This document shows, one piece after another, positions 22,130 to 35,235 of a stretch of DNA of 64,000 bases. The stretch lies in NCBI GenBank assembly GCA_948470475.1, contig OX419338.1:12748247-12812246 (forward strand). Direction: 5' to 3'. The stretch comes from Galaxea fascicularis (lineage: Eukaryota > Cnidaria > Anthozoa > Scleractinia > Euphylliidae). The notes below the pieces were generated by a model. It was not told the origin of the DNA, searched no databases, and was given only the letters and a program-made list of their open reading frames with translations. How positions within the stretch are numbered: position 1 is the stretch's first letter; each line of letters opens with the position of its first letter. A program made the translations under genes and the position numbers.

Positions 22130-23340
22130 TACATGATTATAGCAGTTGGACTGTTGAAAATAACATCCACCCAAGTATTTCTCATTCAAAAGCTCGCAAA
22201 AGCTTCCTCTGTGGAAAATTTGGCAAGGGTCGTTGCTCTAAAGTAAAGGGTCATTGAATTGATCCAACTAAAACCAAGTAGAAGGTACACGAACCCGGCA
22301 AAGGACGTTGACTGGACATCTGCCTTATGATTCGTCTGTCTGGTGAAAAGCTGTGCTCCTAACCAAACGCTGAAGAGTCTTTTGATTTTCTCAGTTTACC
22401 ACTAGGGAGAAGGACTTAGTTGTTCAGTTTCGCCATGGATAAAGCATTATTAACGAACTATATCAGTTATAACTTCCACCTTCGAACTTGATAATCCGGA
22501 AAATAAAAGCTCATTCTTCATGACAATGCCAAGGTAAACGCAATAAAAAATCCTGAGTCCTCGACCAAATTCCCCGCATGGACGATTCATCGGCTTCTTC
22601 AGAATGTCAGACACAACCAAAACCAGATTACGTAGCCATGCATGTAAACTAAACGGGAGATTCCTGGTACCCGACCACTGAAATGTTTCCCCCTGTGGGC
22701 CCAATTTATTACATCCATGACAGTGAAACTCAGCCCAGCACTAACGGACCTCCCCGCATGCACCGTCGACGGTGCGCGATCCGTGTCACAAATTGCACAA
22801 AACCTGGGAAACTCACCCTTGTTATGATAGACCATCGTTACTAGAGCGTTCTGGCCCGGCCCATTCTGAATCATATTTAGTCTGAAATCCTGAGCCACCG
22901 GCGAATCTTAGCCGGGGAACTGAAAGAAAAGTTCTTCTCTTCTGTCCCCTACAAGGGAAACCGAGTGATTCCGTAGTACTTTTGTTGTCCATGTTATGTA
23001 ACCTACTCGATCGCAACCCGTGGTAAGAATGCCTCTTAGGAGACAATATTGTTTCATATTTACGAATGTGCGGCACGTCATTACGAGCGTTCTGAATACC
23101 AAAACAATCGGCCCTGTTTTGTTGAGAAAGTGTAACTTCTGGAAGCATCTTCAATATTGCTTCACACGTTTTGCTTCTCAAGTCTGTTGTCGTTTCTTTG
23201 CTTTTTTCGATGCTCGCTTTTATGCGTATCAAGAAAATAGGGAAATCTCCAGTTCTCGAACGCCGTTGCTAACACTTCTGCATGGTTTAATTTTTTAGGC
23301 CTTTAAACGTTCTGAAGTAACCAAAAAAAAAACTTGAAAT
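22130..23340. other. Overlapping minus frames, no family recognised
   Basis: The minus strand has frames at 22450-22704, 22599-22898 and 22822-23232 which may be pieces of one degenerate unit, but no motif supports a gene call. Confidence 0.3.
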
Positions 23341-23349
23341 GAAGTTTTC

Positions 23350-23490
23350 GTTAGTGTTAGATTTAACAATGGCGAGGAGACCTAAAGGAAACTATGAAGC
23401 TTATATTATTAGGTCTTCTCAGTTATTGTTTAACAAGATGAAATCGAAAAGAAGATAAGAACATGACGACGGATACAATTAGAATTACAT
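23350..23490 (-). mobile_element. LINE 3' tail, inverted copy of 35725-35862
   Basis: The reverse complement of this block matches 35725-35862 closely, including ttgtatccgtcgtcatgttc, tagtttcctttaggtctcct and cgccattgttaaatct. The plus-strand copy follows a reverse-transcriptase C-terminus, so this is a heavily 5'-truncated LINE insertion. Confidence 0.8.
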
Positions 23491-25096
23491 ACAGTGTTGT
23501 CGTAGCCTTGGCTTAAACTCGCTCATGTTTTGCACACAGTTCAAGTTCACGCTCATTGAATTGATTTCCACGCCCCACTTCCCCCGGAAAGTAAGGTGAT
23601 TAATACCTCAGTTGATTTTAGCCTTGACAAGTGGTAGCGAGTCGAATTAAAAGTACTCAACAACATGCCTGATATTTGTTGTTTATGTTACACATTACTG
23701 ATAAACAACTTTTTGTACTACGCAACGCGTTTCCTGACTTCAACTTTTCAGGCTATGGATGTGGCTCTGCAAGACGGCCACGCCAACTTTTTTGCGATTA
23801 TAACCTACAAAATGAAATGAAATAAAAATGTTGATCTTTATTTAGGTTATTACTTATGTACGCCTTAGTTCGCCGACACTATGAAGATAGGCACTCCGGC
23901 CCAGACTTAGCAATATCAGTGTTAGTAATTGAAATATACACGCCCTTGTGAAGAAAATTTAGCATTTGAACAGACACCGCTACAGCTGGTTACCATAAAA
24001 GTACATCATAAACAATTAAGTATGTCAAAAACACTTAAAATTGGCAAAAGCAGCAAATTAAAGCAAGAATAATTTGACTGTAACCACAAACTTAAAAGCA
24101 GGGAAAAACTTTTATTTGAAGCTTGACCGAAGTCTGAAGAGTTGTTAATCCGCAGGCATTAAGATGCTGGAAGCATATGATATAAAAGTACATTCGATTA
24201 TTAATTTTAAAATCTGGTATATCATATGCAGTTCCGATTATTACTTTACCTGCTCAAGTGATAAGTAAAGAGGAAACACTGATATGAGATTTGCGGTTCT
24301 CGACAAAAAGATGTCAATTTTTGTTCCGTGCTCAAGCGGTAATTTTGTTTGACCCACTCTCTTTAGAAGCTTTCCGACTTTTTAAAAACGGGTATAACAC
24401 AAATGCAAATGATATGCATTCACGGTCTTCTCGCTATTCAACGCTAAATTAAAGCATTAAATATATTCCTTTTCTAAATACACTTCAAATTTGTTAACAC
24501 CTTAACGATACGAGTGATGTCCTTAATTAATGATTTCAAGTGGCGGACTTGAATTCAACTAAAGATCGAACAAGCAGTAATGTACTTACGAACTAAGTGC
24601 ACTGCTCACTGCACCACTGACCATGTAGTGTAGTCCGTCAACCTTCATGTACTGTCGACCTTCTAATAACACGTACACGTTGTTTAATTATGCACCTCTT
24701 TTCGGATAAGTGTTTTTATGAATTTAGTTATGAGTCGTGGGAAATGGTGCGCATGCGCTGCTAGGATAGGACCATCTTACTCGTTTTGTCCTCATCCTTA
24801 TCTCATAACTTGGGAGAAAACAAATGCTGCAATTATCGGGTAACAGGACGATGCACTCAGATCTTTCCACTTCGCCTAAGGCAATTCACTTTCCTTTATT
24901 ACGTCTGTGATAGGTGCTTATACCCATTAAGACCTCGTAAAATAAACCACTTATTACACTAGGAGAATATAGTATATTTACGTAGCAGAATTGAATCGCT
25001 TTGTTTACCTGTAACACAGCCAGGGATTGAATTAGCGTGTAAGCTATCGCCGGCGAATGTCACTGATTTGAGTTGAATCGCTGATCATCAACGATC
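23491..25096. other. Upstream flank of receptor gene 2
   Basis: There is no gene or clear repeat. The last few hundred bases presumably hold the promoter of the intronless receptor at 25097; no confident core promoter element was seen. Confidence 0.3.
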
Positions 25097-26116
25097 ATGT
25101 CGTCTGCCACTTCAGATATCGTCAAGGCGTCCTTTTTGGGAGTCATATCTATCGTCGCTATCATCGGCAATGTCACTGTGTGTTATGCCCTGATAAAGCG
25201 CCGAAATACCCTGTTACGAAACCGTCCAACATATCAATTTATTCTCAACTTAACGTTCTCGGATCTTGTCATTGGACTGCTTCTTAGCCCTTTCGAGATC
25301 ACTAAGGAAATTCTCGGTTCATGGGTTTTGGGAAAAGCACTCTGCAAAAGCGTGGAGTATGTTGAGATCTCCACGTCAGGTACTGCGGTTATCACTCACG
25401 CACTGATCGCTCTGGATCGATATCGAAGCATAGCACATCCCCATCTTCCCAAACTCAAAGCAAAACTTGTAAAGCTGCTGATAGCTTTGTCGTGGATTGT
25501 CCCTGCTATCATATCTACGCCGTTTCTGTTCATGTTGAACGTAGTCAGTATCGACGTTCAACGGGTTTGCACACCACTTGCCATTCCTATACCATGGCTC
25601 GACAAATTTTACGAAGCTGTTGAATTTACAGTGATGTTTTTCTCTCCCTTGTGTGTTATATGCTGGTGCTACTACCATGTGATTTCCATAACCACTGGCC
25701 GTACAGCCGGTCGTGCGCGAATACCGACAGCAGAAATCGCCCTTAGAAGAAGTCAAAAGCGTGTGACAAAAACAGCGTGCTTGATCGTAGTCGCGTTCGT
25801 CATCTGCTGGTCACCGACGTTCGTACTGAGCGTTTGGAGAATTGCCGCTGGAACGGGGAGCGTGCACAATGGGTATTTACTGTATGAGATCGCCTTGTTC
25901 GGAGGACTGGTCAACGAAGCCACCAATCCTATCATTTACACCGTGTATGATAGGAACATGAAAATTTGGGATTACATACGATGCGGAAACCGCGTCTCCA
26001 ACAACAACAACAGCGAGCAAGATTCCAACAGCAGATCTCTTGAACTAAATCGTTGCAGCAGAAGAAATACAACCCTGCAGTTGCATTTTGTCGAGTCGCA
26101 TCTGATTCATAATTAA
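25097..26116 (+). CDS. Class A (rhodopsin-like) GPCR, intronless paralogue
   Basis: A 339-residue seven-membrane receptor, colinear with the one at 7340-8407 from residue 1 through TM5 without gaps. Shared features: GN at 24-25, Asp56 (2.50), Cys83 and Cys158, DRY at 107-109, CWSP in TM6, NPIIY at 277-281, and the extracellular loop 2 block CTPLAIPIPWLDKFYEAVEF. Glu90 occupies 3.32, as in the paralogue. The tail is shorter and Asn/Ser-rich. Single exon, so likely a retro-type expansion. Ligand unknown; G-protein coupling is inferred from DRY and NPxxY. Confidence 0.94.
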   Translation: MSSATSDIVKASFLGVISIVAIIGNVTVCYALIKRRNTLLRNRPTYQFILNLTFSDLVIGLLLSPFEITKEILGSWVLGKALCKSVEYVEISTSGTAVITHALIALDRYRSIAHPHLPKLKAKLVKLLIALSWIVPAIISTPFLFMLNVVSIDVQRVCTPLAIPIPWLDKFYEAVEFTVMFFSPLCVICWCYYHVISITTGRTAGRARIPTAEIALRRSQKRVTKTACLIVVAFVICWSPTFVLSVWRIAAGTGSVHNGYLLYEIALFGGLVNEATNPIIYTVYDRNMKIWDYIRCGNRVSNNNNSEQDSNSRSLELNRCSRRNTTLQLHFVESHLIHN

Positions 26117-28837
26117 ATCCAGAATACTGATTTCCATTCGATAAAGGAATATTTGAGTTCAATCATAAGCTTATAATAGATTCAACTGAAAGCCAAATGT
26201 CCTCGGCATTATGAAAGAGACCATTAAAGCAATGAAGACCATCATAGTTTTTGACAGCCTTAAGCATGAAAATTTACTAGTCTGTATGAATGCCTTAGGT
26301 AATATATTTTCTGATGAAATTATACAAACACATATTTTAGCTGAACACCTTTTTTTTTTCTATAAGAAGCGTTTTTTATAAGGACGTTGAGGCTGAGATT
26401 TGCCAAAATTTTAAGTGAGAGTCAGTAACAACGTTTTTATTTTGTTCATTTGTTTTCGTTGCGTTGTGAACCTCTGTGTTCAATGCTTTTAATTATTATA
26501 AAGCCAAATTTACCAACAGTTGGCGGGCGCGACATCTTGTTCGCGGCGGCATCAGAGCAAACTGCACGAGCATGTGACAAGCATGAAGTCCGACTTGATT
26601 TATTGAAATACTATACCATGTAACTTAAGAACATCTTAAGAAAACCAAATCGCCAAAAATAAGAACGTTCAACCTTAGCTCCTAAATTAGACGTTGTAAT
26701 ACGTATATCATGTGTTCTCTTCATATGAATGGTTCATTAAGTGGAGTAACAAAAAAGCTCATGCGAACTAGAATTCGCGCAATTTCGGGACAAAAAGCAG
26801 ACAAATCATTAAAATGTAAAAAAAAAAGCTGTCACATTTGAACTGTTGAACAGACGACTCAATGTCAATAATAACTGAAATGCTGAATTCAATTCTTTAC
26901 CTCAACGGAAACTTCATGTTACTTTTATTTATATTTATATAACAGATCCTACGAAATTTCATTAAATATTGATTTAAATGTCGCTTAATGGATAAGCCAA
27001 ACGTCAACAAAATTAGCGCCAATAAAGTGCAGGCTGCTAACGAAACGCATCCAGTTGAGGTGATGTTGTTCCAAATTAAAAAAAGTGACCATTCAAGTTA
27101 AAACTACTCCACATGACCATTCATACTTTTCAACACTCAACAATACACCCTGTGGTGTTACTCTTTTTAATTACAGAAAAAGACTAGAAATCATACGAGA
27201 CCTACTTCAAACAATCGGTCACATTAATTTAAGCGATAACTATTCATGATACCGCTTTCTTGCCATCAAGAACAAGTTACCAAATAAATAAACTTTTAGT
27301 GTGACGATATATTACAGCGAGTAAGAAATACTTGCATGCCCCCATACCGAGATTCGGTTTTGGTATATTTCACTAAATCGAACTTGCGTATCAGCCCCAC
27401 TATCTGGGAAATTTCTAAATGCACTTAGCGTCAGAATCTACCAGGAAACACGTTTCTTACGAGACTGAGTTTCTGAAAGCGTACCACCACCAATTTGTGT
27501 AAAGAAACGATATGTCAAAACAATAAAGGCATTTAAAATTAAACCAGAAAAGTACACCTGACTGTCGCCTTGAAAGTAAGTGAAAGTTCAAAACAACGTT
27601 TACTTGGGCTTAGTGGGGTTTGCGAACATGCATCAATCAGCTTGGTAAGTGTATGTTATAAAAACGCTCCACTTAGTTGAAAACTGAGAATTGATAGACA
27701 ATTAAGGTCAGAGACTGAATATCGTGCGGTGAACGCCATAAAGTGAGAGATTGGTTTATAATTTCAGTTTTTTAATAAAACCGCATTGTCAGTCGCTTCC
27801 TTTCGCTTTTGCTCTCCATAAAACAATAGTAATATTCTAACAGCCGCCTGTGCAAGTTCTTCCGATCATTTAAGATTAAAAAAAGGATGCAAACGGCTTG
27901 ACAGGTGAGATTTCGACGATCGACTCTCGGACGCCGGCTTCCTCAGCTGATCAGAGGTTGTTCTTCACTTATTTATATTTTGTATTACTTGCAACGTTTG
28001 CCGACAACTTAAAAAGCTACAAAACAAATGCAAAACACAAGCTTTGTTCGTCTTGTTAGTCGATGCTTATTTGAAATAATAATTATTATAATCCATCAAA
28101 TATTTTCGCTCGCACGCGATTGGCCTAAACGCACCATGTGACGGTATATACCCCAGCTAAAGCCGGGGGATATCTGGCGGTATTCCCCACATACGCGTTG
28201 CGAAAAACATTTGAAGGATAATGAACACAATAGCCTCAATTTGGCTTCAAAAATATGATCGGGTATTTAATTTGTCCTTGGACGTTTTTAGTCCCTCGGA
28301 GTTCGCAGTTTTCCTCGAGCTTCGCCCTTGGAAAACTGTTCGCTTCGCGGAACAGATATTGTCCGTGGACAAATATTAAAAATATTCAAATATTCTCGCG
28401 CCCAATGGGGACTATTGTTTATATATTTTCCGGTTGACTCCTTTTGGTCAAACTTCAGAATACAACGGGGGCATTCCGGTTGAATTTGAGGATAAATGGG
28501 ATGAATTGAGAATTGAAAAAAGAAGGATAGAAAAGGCATACTAATTATCCACTTTAAATCTTAGTTTTCAACCACCTTCAAATCCAGTATTTTTCATTTT
28601 TCGTTAATCTTCAACTCCCTTCCAACTCAGTTTTGGGAGGGGGGGGGGGAGGTGAAGGAATGAAAATAATCCAGCTATGGGCCTGAGTTGGAAGATAAAC
28701 ACAATCGAGCGACAAGCACGAACGATACAGCAACCGGAAGTTGTTCTACCTGAAGCTTAGTAGTTCTAGGCTCCTCTTTCGCGTTTTTAATTTCGCCGAT
28801 ATTTCTTTAATTTTTTGGGCAGATGTCGCATTACTAA
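26117..28837. other. No recognised gene
   Basis: AT-rich, no repeat ends clearly matched. A palindrome-rich patch at 28270-28380 (cctcgagcttcgcccttggaa and nearby cttcgcgg) looks like part of a MITE, but its limits are unclear. Confidence 0.3.
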
Positions 28838-29990
28838 ATGTACTGCCGTATAGATTTTTTGATAGCCTACTTTCGTCTTAATTTTCACAAACGGAAAAAA
28901 GTACATTGGCGCATGACTGTACCCGAAACGTCTAAGCTCCAGACAGAGAAAAGAGTGATCGCCGCCTTCCAGCGTATCACATGGTCTTTTAGTAAAGTTA
29001 AAGCTCTGGGAGTTTGGTTTTCAACTATTGAAGAAGAATCTGAATTTAAACTACCAAGACAAAAAAAAATTCCAACATGATTGAAATGTGGCAGTTCAGA
29101 AGCTCCTGGGGAAAATAACCGTTATCAAAAGCTCGCTTGCTTCACAGTTAGTACACATAATGTCTCCACTCCCAACATCAAATGACTGAATATCTTAAGG
29201 AAATAAACGGCCCACTGTATAAATTTTTATGGGACGGCAAAAATTATAAAATTAAACGAGTACAAATGGTGGACTTGGAATTTTAGATATCTAAAGTTTC
29301 AATTATGCTCTGAAAGCGAAATGGATTCAAAAGTACATGGATCCAAACAATAAAGGGAAGTGAAAATTGTTTTGGACTTCTTCCTTGGAAAACATGACCC
29401 TAAACTAGTCTTCACCGGAAACCTAAAACTGGATGATGTTACCTTCTTACAAATAAACGATCTCTTTTACAAAGAAGTAGCTGAATGCTGGTCCCGCCTT
29501 AATTTTAACACTCAGTAACCCAATTTTTCCCAGTCACCAATCCGGTATATTTCACTAATATGCATCGATAATAAGCTCCTATACTATGTAAACTGGGCTT
29601 TGAACAGCATCGGCACTGTAAGTCACCTTCTAAAGGAAGGTTGGAAATTCTTTTCTTTTAATGAATTTAAGAGAAAATGAATAAGATTAGATTTAGTTAA
29701 ACATCTAATAATAAAAATAAGCGAGAGAACTTTTACGCCTCGCACGGTATATATTAAGTTGCCAAATTTTATTTTCTGTTCACTTGAAAATGATGACAGG
29801 AATTCATCGAAACGTTGTGATAAACTTCTTTCCCTTTTATATCATAAGAGAAAATGTTCTGTGAAAACCAACTTTCTCCTATATTGTGGTGTTTTGGGCG
29901 CAATTTCTGAGATGAAACGCGATTGCGCTCGAGTTTCAATACAGGACTGTGTTGACATTTCTTCCAATCATTTTAGAAAGAGTCCGTAAG
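28838..29990 (+). pseudogene. L1-like LINE ORF2 C-terminal relic
   Basis: In broken frames the plus strand reads KALGVWFST, then GKITVIKSSLASQLVHIMSP, then NGPLYKFLWDGK, then ALKAKWIQKYMDPNNKGK, then a segment with KLLYYVNWALNSIGTV and further to about 29990. This order and wording is typical of the thumb and C-terminal region of L1/Tx1-type reverse-transcriptase proteins. Many stops and frame changes; dead copy. Confidence 0.75.
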
Positions 29991-31217
29991 GGGAGTCAGT
30001 AGGGGGCTCAGTCGATGTTTTGTCGATGCCCTCCAGCGCTGCCTTCGGATGTTGCTGTGTAGCTGGCAGGATGTTTTGCCGCTCAAAATCCTTACTTGAT
30101 AGACATGTAACACAGATTAACAGTGAAAAAGCTATCAAGGTACCTAAAGAATTGTATCTGCTTTGCAAAAATTTTCGGTGAAGTGACCGCTCTTAATGTA
30201 AGCTCTTCGTTCAGAGTGATTGTTGGTATTACTTAAACTGTCAGCAAATTCGTACTACTTTTTTCTCTTTTATACGAACATGTCAATTTGTCTAGGGTCA
30301 GAATTAGGGTCCTGGTTACAGTTAGGTTCAGGGTCAGGGGCATGGGCAGCGCATTACTTATCATACTTTATATGTCTTTAGGTTTCTAATTTTTGTACTT
30401 GAACCTCACTTGAGTTTGATTCTTATAATTCTGGAATTATTTGCAACATTTTATTTGAAGTGTAGATTTAAGGAGAAATTTGTTAGCGCTCTTGCATTTT
30501 CCAAGGTCTTATTGACATTAAAGTTTTTGTTGAAAAGTTTTGAGTAAAGGGTTGGTTGGTTGTAATTTTTAAATATAAATTATCTATGTTTACAATCTGT
30601 TCCTGCTGAAAACGCTAGTTCTTTAGCAAATGTTACTCACAAAGACTGGAATGCATGTGATGTGGATTATTCGTTTATGTCATAAAGTGCAAACACAAAA
30701 CAACATGGCTGCCTCCATCTGGCTTTGAATTCAGGAGAATTTAAGAGGTAAATCCAAATGGCAAGATTTCTACACAGTCTTATACATTAATTACATGCAA
30801 TTTGACTCAAACTCTACTAGTTTTTGGAATAGGGTTAGTATGACAGTGATACATGTATAATTAATGTAATGGACTGTGTGGAAATCTTTCCAATTTGACC
30901 TCCTAAATATATTAAGAGAATTCTGCCCCAGATTGTCCACTATTCAACAGCATTATGTTCAAATGCATGTACAATAAATTATTACTAATTATTGTATGCA
31001 TGACACTACTTACTGTACCATGACACCAAAGCTAATGATGTGTTAAAATGGGTATGCTGTGGTTCAAATTGTTCTTTATCTTGAAAAACTTCAAGCTACT
31101 TTGATCTTTTTGTGTTAAATTATGGTAATGAATCTTAGACAGAGCTGTGTGGTTGAAAAACAGATTATTCTTATTTTGGTGGGCAGAAATGTGGGAAATT
31201 ATTCAGTATACTCTCCA
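29991..31217. other. No recognised gene
   Basis: Nothing beyond a short ggttcagggtcagg-type patch near 30290-30345 is recognised. Confidence 0.3.
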
Positions 31218-31311
31218 TTCTCATCCCCAGAGCCACCTGTTCCTCTTAACCAGTGAAGCCTGGGCACGAGGACCACCGGTTAAGAGGGCCAGGTGGCTCT
31301 GGGGATGAGAA
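31218..31311. repeat. Short inverted-repeat element
   Basis: The arms ttctcatccccagagccacc and ggtggctctggggatgagaa, extended inward by tcctcttaacc and ggttaagagg, form a near-perfect hairpin around a short loop. MITE-like; no clear target duplication. Confidence 0.7.
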
Positions 31312-31522
31312 TATAAACTCTTGTGACAGAATATATGAGTGTGTGTTCTGGGTTAACACAATAAAGCCAAATGCATTTTACCCATACTAGTTATGCAATG
31401 CTTTTGAGTGGTATATGGAATATCCCAAGAGTCAATTGTGTTTTCGTCTGTGTATACAATGAAGAAAACGCAATTGACAAGTGACAAGTACTTAGCAATT
31501 ATTGGATGAGGCTGAGTAGGAT

Positions 31523-31613
31523 ATGAAGAATTCTGCAGGTCGAGGAGGGCGTTATCGACCAAGGCCGAAGGCCGACGTGAATAACATCCTCTGAGATCTG
31601 CAGAATTCTTCAT
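31523..31613. repeat. Inverted repeat with ATGAAGAATTCTGCAG ends
   Basis: The outer arms atgaagaattctgcag and ctgcagaattcttcat are exact inverses; the middle contains ggccgaaggcc. A second pair of inverted arms follows at 31639-31663 and 31886-31916 (ttattattcattcaaaatat and its inverse), suggesting a nested or composite MITE up to about 31916. Confidence 0.6.
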
Positions 31614-31916
31614 TTACGAAAGCCGAATTCAGTAATTGCTTTATTATTCATTCAAAATATTTTCAATATTTTCTGCGCTCAAACTTTTAAACCTACTCGC
31701 AGCCATTTTTCTGCCCAACAAAAATAACACAATCCAGTCCCCAGCTTTTTTCGGTCATCGGTTCAATAATATGCAGCGGGCTGCACTTTTGACGTCATTG
31801 AGTCAATATGACGAAGTTTCTTTCCAAATTTGATGAACAGCAGCTTGTTATGGTGAATTATGCGTGTGGTTTTAACCAATCAGAAACGGGGAAATATTTT
31901 GAATGAATAATAATAA

Positions 31917-33373
31917 CAAATATACAATGGCATTCCTGCATTGTCAATTGGTTGTATTTTCTACGATACGTATGAACCTCAATACAGTATTAAATGCTTA
32001 TTTAAATTAAGAATGAGGCTGCTGCATCTTTCGGACTTGTATTTAATTTATTTGTAGCCCGGAGTGCGCTAATGATAGTAAAATATTATTCCAAACTGCT
32101 CCATTGTCTTGGTAGGATTTCACCAGCAAAAGACAAGCCCAGAAAGTGTGACTCACCTACGTGACACTGGCGAGCACGATGTAAGGTCGTTTTACAGCAC
32201 TTCCATGTTTACAAGCCGTGTGCCTAAGGGGTGAGCGTCTCCCTCCTTGTTTTGCTGAAAAAAATTGACTGCTCATGCATAGAACGCTCCAAAAGAAACT
32301 TCGATATTTGCAACTTTTTATGGCAGCAATGTTTCGCTCAAAAAAAGAATACACATTACCTGTTTTGACCTAGTCGCTATTAGCCTAGGAGGCTCAAGTT
32401 GTAGAAACCAATCCCCTCGCCTAGCCCCAGTCCACGCGGCTATCTATAAATAGTTCGATCTTCGCGCGGGTTATGTTAATCGGCATTTCATTCGAGCTCG
32501 CAAGGTTAAATTGTTACTGACTACGTTACGTTTTTTGCTTCGTTCTTTCGATCGCTGTATTCCCAAATCGTCAGGTAATGTCTTTTTCCTCTTCGTTTAT
32601 CTCACATTTCCTATGTTATCCGTATTTCCTATGTTATTTTAATTGCTGTAATTAGTTGTTCCACTCTTAATGTGTTATGTATGTTACTTTATTCTAGAAA
32701 CCACTGGCAACATGATGTTAACAGGTTAAGAGTTTAAGTCTCTCTTCAAGTATTAAATTTGCTGGTGCGTTGGTTACACAAGTTCCTTCTTCTTCAGTTT
32801 CGTGTTAGTTTTCCACGGATCTATTTTTGCTTGCCTTTGCGAGGTTTTTAATCACGCTCAAGCGACGATCGTCTTTTAGGAAAAACGACCTTTTCGGCGA
32901 CCGGAATTTACACGGACAGCATTCTTGTTTTCCTCCTCGCTTTCACCGGTATAGGCCATTGTTGGAGAGTGTAAAGCATAGCCATAGAAGAAGCTGGCTA
33001 AGTAAACGTAACGAACCATACAGACTCTGTATATTTTACGATTTCTGCGGATATTCTTAAAACTTGGCAAACATATTGATTTTCACCTGAGTTATTTCCA
33101 AATAGTAAGTGGATGACGAGATTTTACAGTTGTCAGAAAACTGAATAATATTTTTAAGAGTTTATATGGTTTTGGGGGACGCAGCCTCAAAATTAGAGAC
33201 GTTTGTATGGATTTTGAGCTATGTTTCAAGGTCCATAACTTCAAATTTGAAACTCGCCCCAGTTCCCTTTTGAATTTCGGAACGGCCAACCCATTGACTA
33301 CCGGCCAAAACCGGCTGCACAAGACTCCCATGCTTCAAAACATTGCAACTTTCTCAATTGCACGAATATTGCC
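31917..33373. other. No gene; possible promoter near 32445
   Basis: No protein family is seen. It includes the candidate core promoter listed separately. Confidence 0.3.
32445..32574 (+). promoter_or_regulatory. Possible TATA promoter with non-coding first exon
   Basis: tataaata at 32445-32452 is followed, about 120 bp on, by a consensus-like donor cgtcag|gtaatg at 32574/32575. No linked coding exon was identified, so this is only a candidate. Confidence 0.2.
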
Positions 33374-33704
33374 TTAACTGTCAGTTGTGAGCACGAAATG
33401 GAATGTACTTTAAATTTGGATATCCAATAAACGCAAGAAACGTAGCGATTTTTACCAAATATGGCCTTTTGAGTTTGGACAAGAACGAAAAAGACCGTTT
33501 TAAACGTCAACGAGAAACGACGGAAATGCCCCTTTTTGCTGTTATGTTATTTTTTAAAGAAATCATCGTCGAAAAACCAAACTTCAACCATCATAACAAA
33601 ATTCAGTCCTTTTTCTAGCTTAGACATGACTTTTTTGTTCACATTCTTCTCCTGAGAGTAGATACAGCCTTTTGTTCCAGTGCATTCGGGCCTTCCCGCC
33701 ATCT
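33374..33704. repeat. Dispersed repeat, inverted partner of 1-311
   Basis: The reverse complement of this block matches the start of the window (shared words aaatttggatatccaataaa and tttcttgcgtttattgg in opposite sense). It continues rightward past 33704, so the family is longer than the shared part. Confidence 0.75.
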
Positions 33705-34094
33705 TCAATGTCCGACCGGCCAAATTCCCAGTTCGTCGAGTAACAAGCCAAATTTGACAACAAAGTACATCACCTTGCTCGGTTCTTTGACAAAGTGGAC
33801 TCTTAGCTACCGTCACACTTAATGATGCTTATCAGGCAGCCACTACAGATGAAAAATGGCGGCAAACTTAGCAAAAATCGCAAGCAAACCGAACTTGGGC
33901 CGTTCTTGCAGCTCCACAGATGAAAAATAGCTACGTCAGAATGACGTTTACAGAAACCTTGAGCCTCCAGTGCCTTAGGAGAGCACCACTTTTCATGGTA
34001 GTTTCAAATAAAGAGTCACGAAATGCTATGGATCGTTTACATGTGGAAAATCAATCCGAAAACGTAAAAACGGCTCGTAGTCAATGGGTTAAGG

Positions 34095-34160
34095 CCCTGG
34101 CAAACGAGGACACATTGTTGCGGACACATTGTTCGCAATATGTGTCCTCGTTTACCAGGG
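34095..34160. repeat. 66-bp hairpin
   Basis: ccctggcaaacgaggacaca pairs with tgtgtcctcgtttaccaggg around a short loop containing a second gcggacacattgttcg word. A small foldback repeat or MITE remnant. Confidence 0.6.
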
Positions 34161-34793
34161 ACTTTAAGGAGGCTCGAAAAGGTTTTCAGCGCGCGTAACC
34201 AACACACGCCATATCTATAAAAAGCAAGAGCACGCGTGTGTCGCGCATGCTGAAATGCTAATCTTGTCGACTCGAAATTTTTGAAGTTTCGTAACTTTAG
34301 TCGCTTATTCCCCTTTCGCTCGGTATTTTTTTTTTCCTTTTTTTCGGTAACAACTAAGATCAACCGGCTGCGTATATAATCCGACTTTGAAAACGTTCTG
34401 TCAGTAGGGAAAAAAATTAAGAAACCAAAAATTAGTTTATTCTTGATCTGCCCTACAAAATTTTTTTAAACTGAAATATTTTGAAGATCATTCCTGGTAA
34501 CATTTAATACAGAAGTTTTAGAAGATTTCGCCAACCTGTTTTTTAAATAAGATAAAAGATTTCGATTTTATGGGCTTAAATGAATGTGTCATATTGTTAC
34601 CATGGTAACAGGTTTTCTGAAATAAATGTCATGTAATAAATCTATGATGTTTCTTTTATTTCTGTGCCAAAATTCACAGTGATACGATGAACCAAACATA
34701 ACTTTAAAAAAGAATTTGTGGAACTTGACTCGAGAAAATGAAAACTATTTGTAACCACCTTAAGAGGAACAAAAATATCTAGACATACCTCTT

Positions 34794-35060
34794 ACGAGCC
34801 GAGTTCGAGGTCCGTACTGTGTGTTACGGGCCAAGCGCGAAGCGCGCGGGGCATAAATCAACGGGGACAAATGAGGACCCGTAACTTAATTACAGTACGG
34901 ACCGAGAAAACGAGGTTAGTAAGATATTTATTATACCTCAGCTCTGAGGTTAATCAGGCGAGCTGAGAAGAAAACTTTCAAATTTAGCGGGTCGTATTTT
35001 ACTGTACGGCCCGCTAAATTCACCAATCACAGCGCACGTACTAACTGAGAGATATAACAA
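34794..35060. mobile_element. Dispersed repeat, copy 1 (related to 49169-49389)
   Basis: It shares cgagttcgaggtccgtac, then aaacgaggttagtaagatat, then gcgcacgtactaactgagag with 49169-49389. Internally it holds small palindromes (gtccgtactgt with acagtacggac; tagcgggtcg with cggcccgcta). Likely a non-autonomous DNA transposon. Confidence 0.65.
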
Positions 35061-35235
35061 TTTTAATCATGACTGAATTAGATGTTTTAGTGAGTGAGTT
35101 CTATTTTGACTATTATAGTGGAGAGGAATCTTTTTTATTTCCATAAAAAGCCATATGATCATAACTGTCGACAAAATCTCTACGAACATTATATTTTTCA
35201 CTAGTCTAGCCATACTTTTTTTTACTGCAACTTAG

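Noticed and set aside
22450..23232. Minus-strand gene from three overlapping frames
   Set aside because: No recognisable motif, no consistent frame and no splice pattern linking them.
25376..25756. Minus-strand frame of 126 codons
   Set aside because: Shadow of the plus-strand receptor gene.
30290..30345. Interstitial telomere-like repeat
   Set aside because: Only scattered ttaggg and gggtcag words, no regular array.
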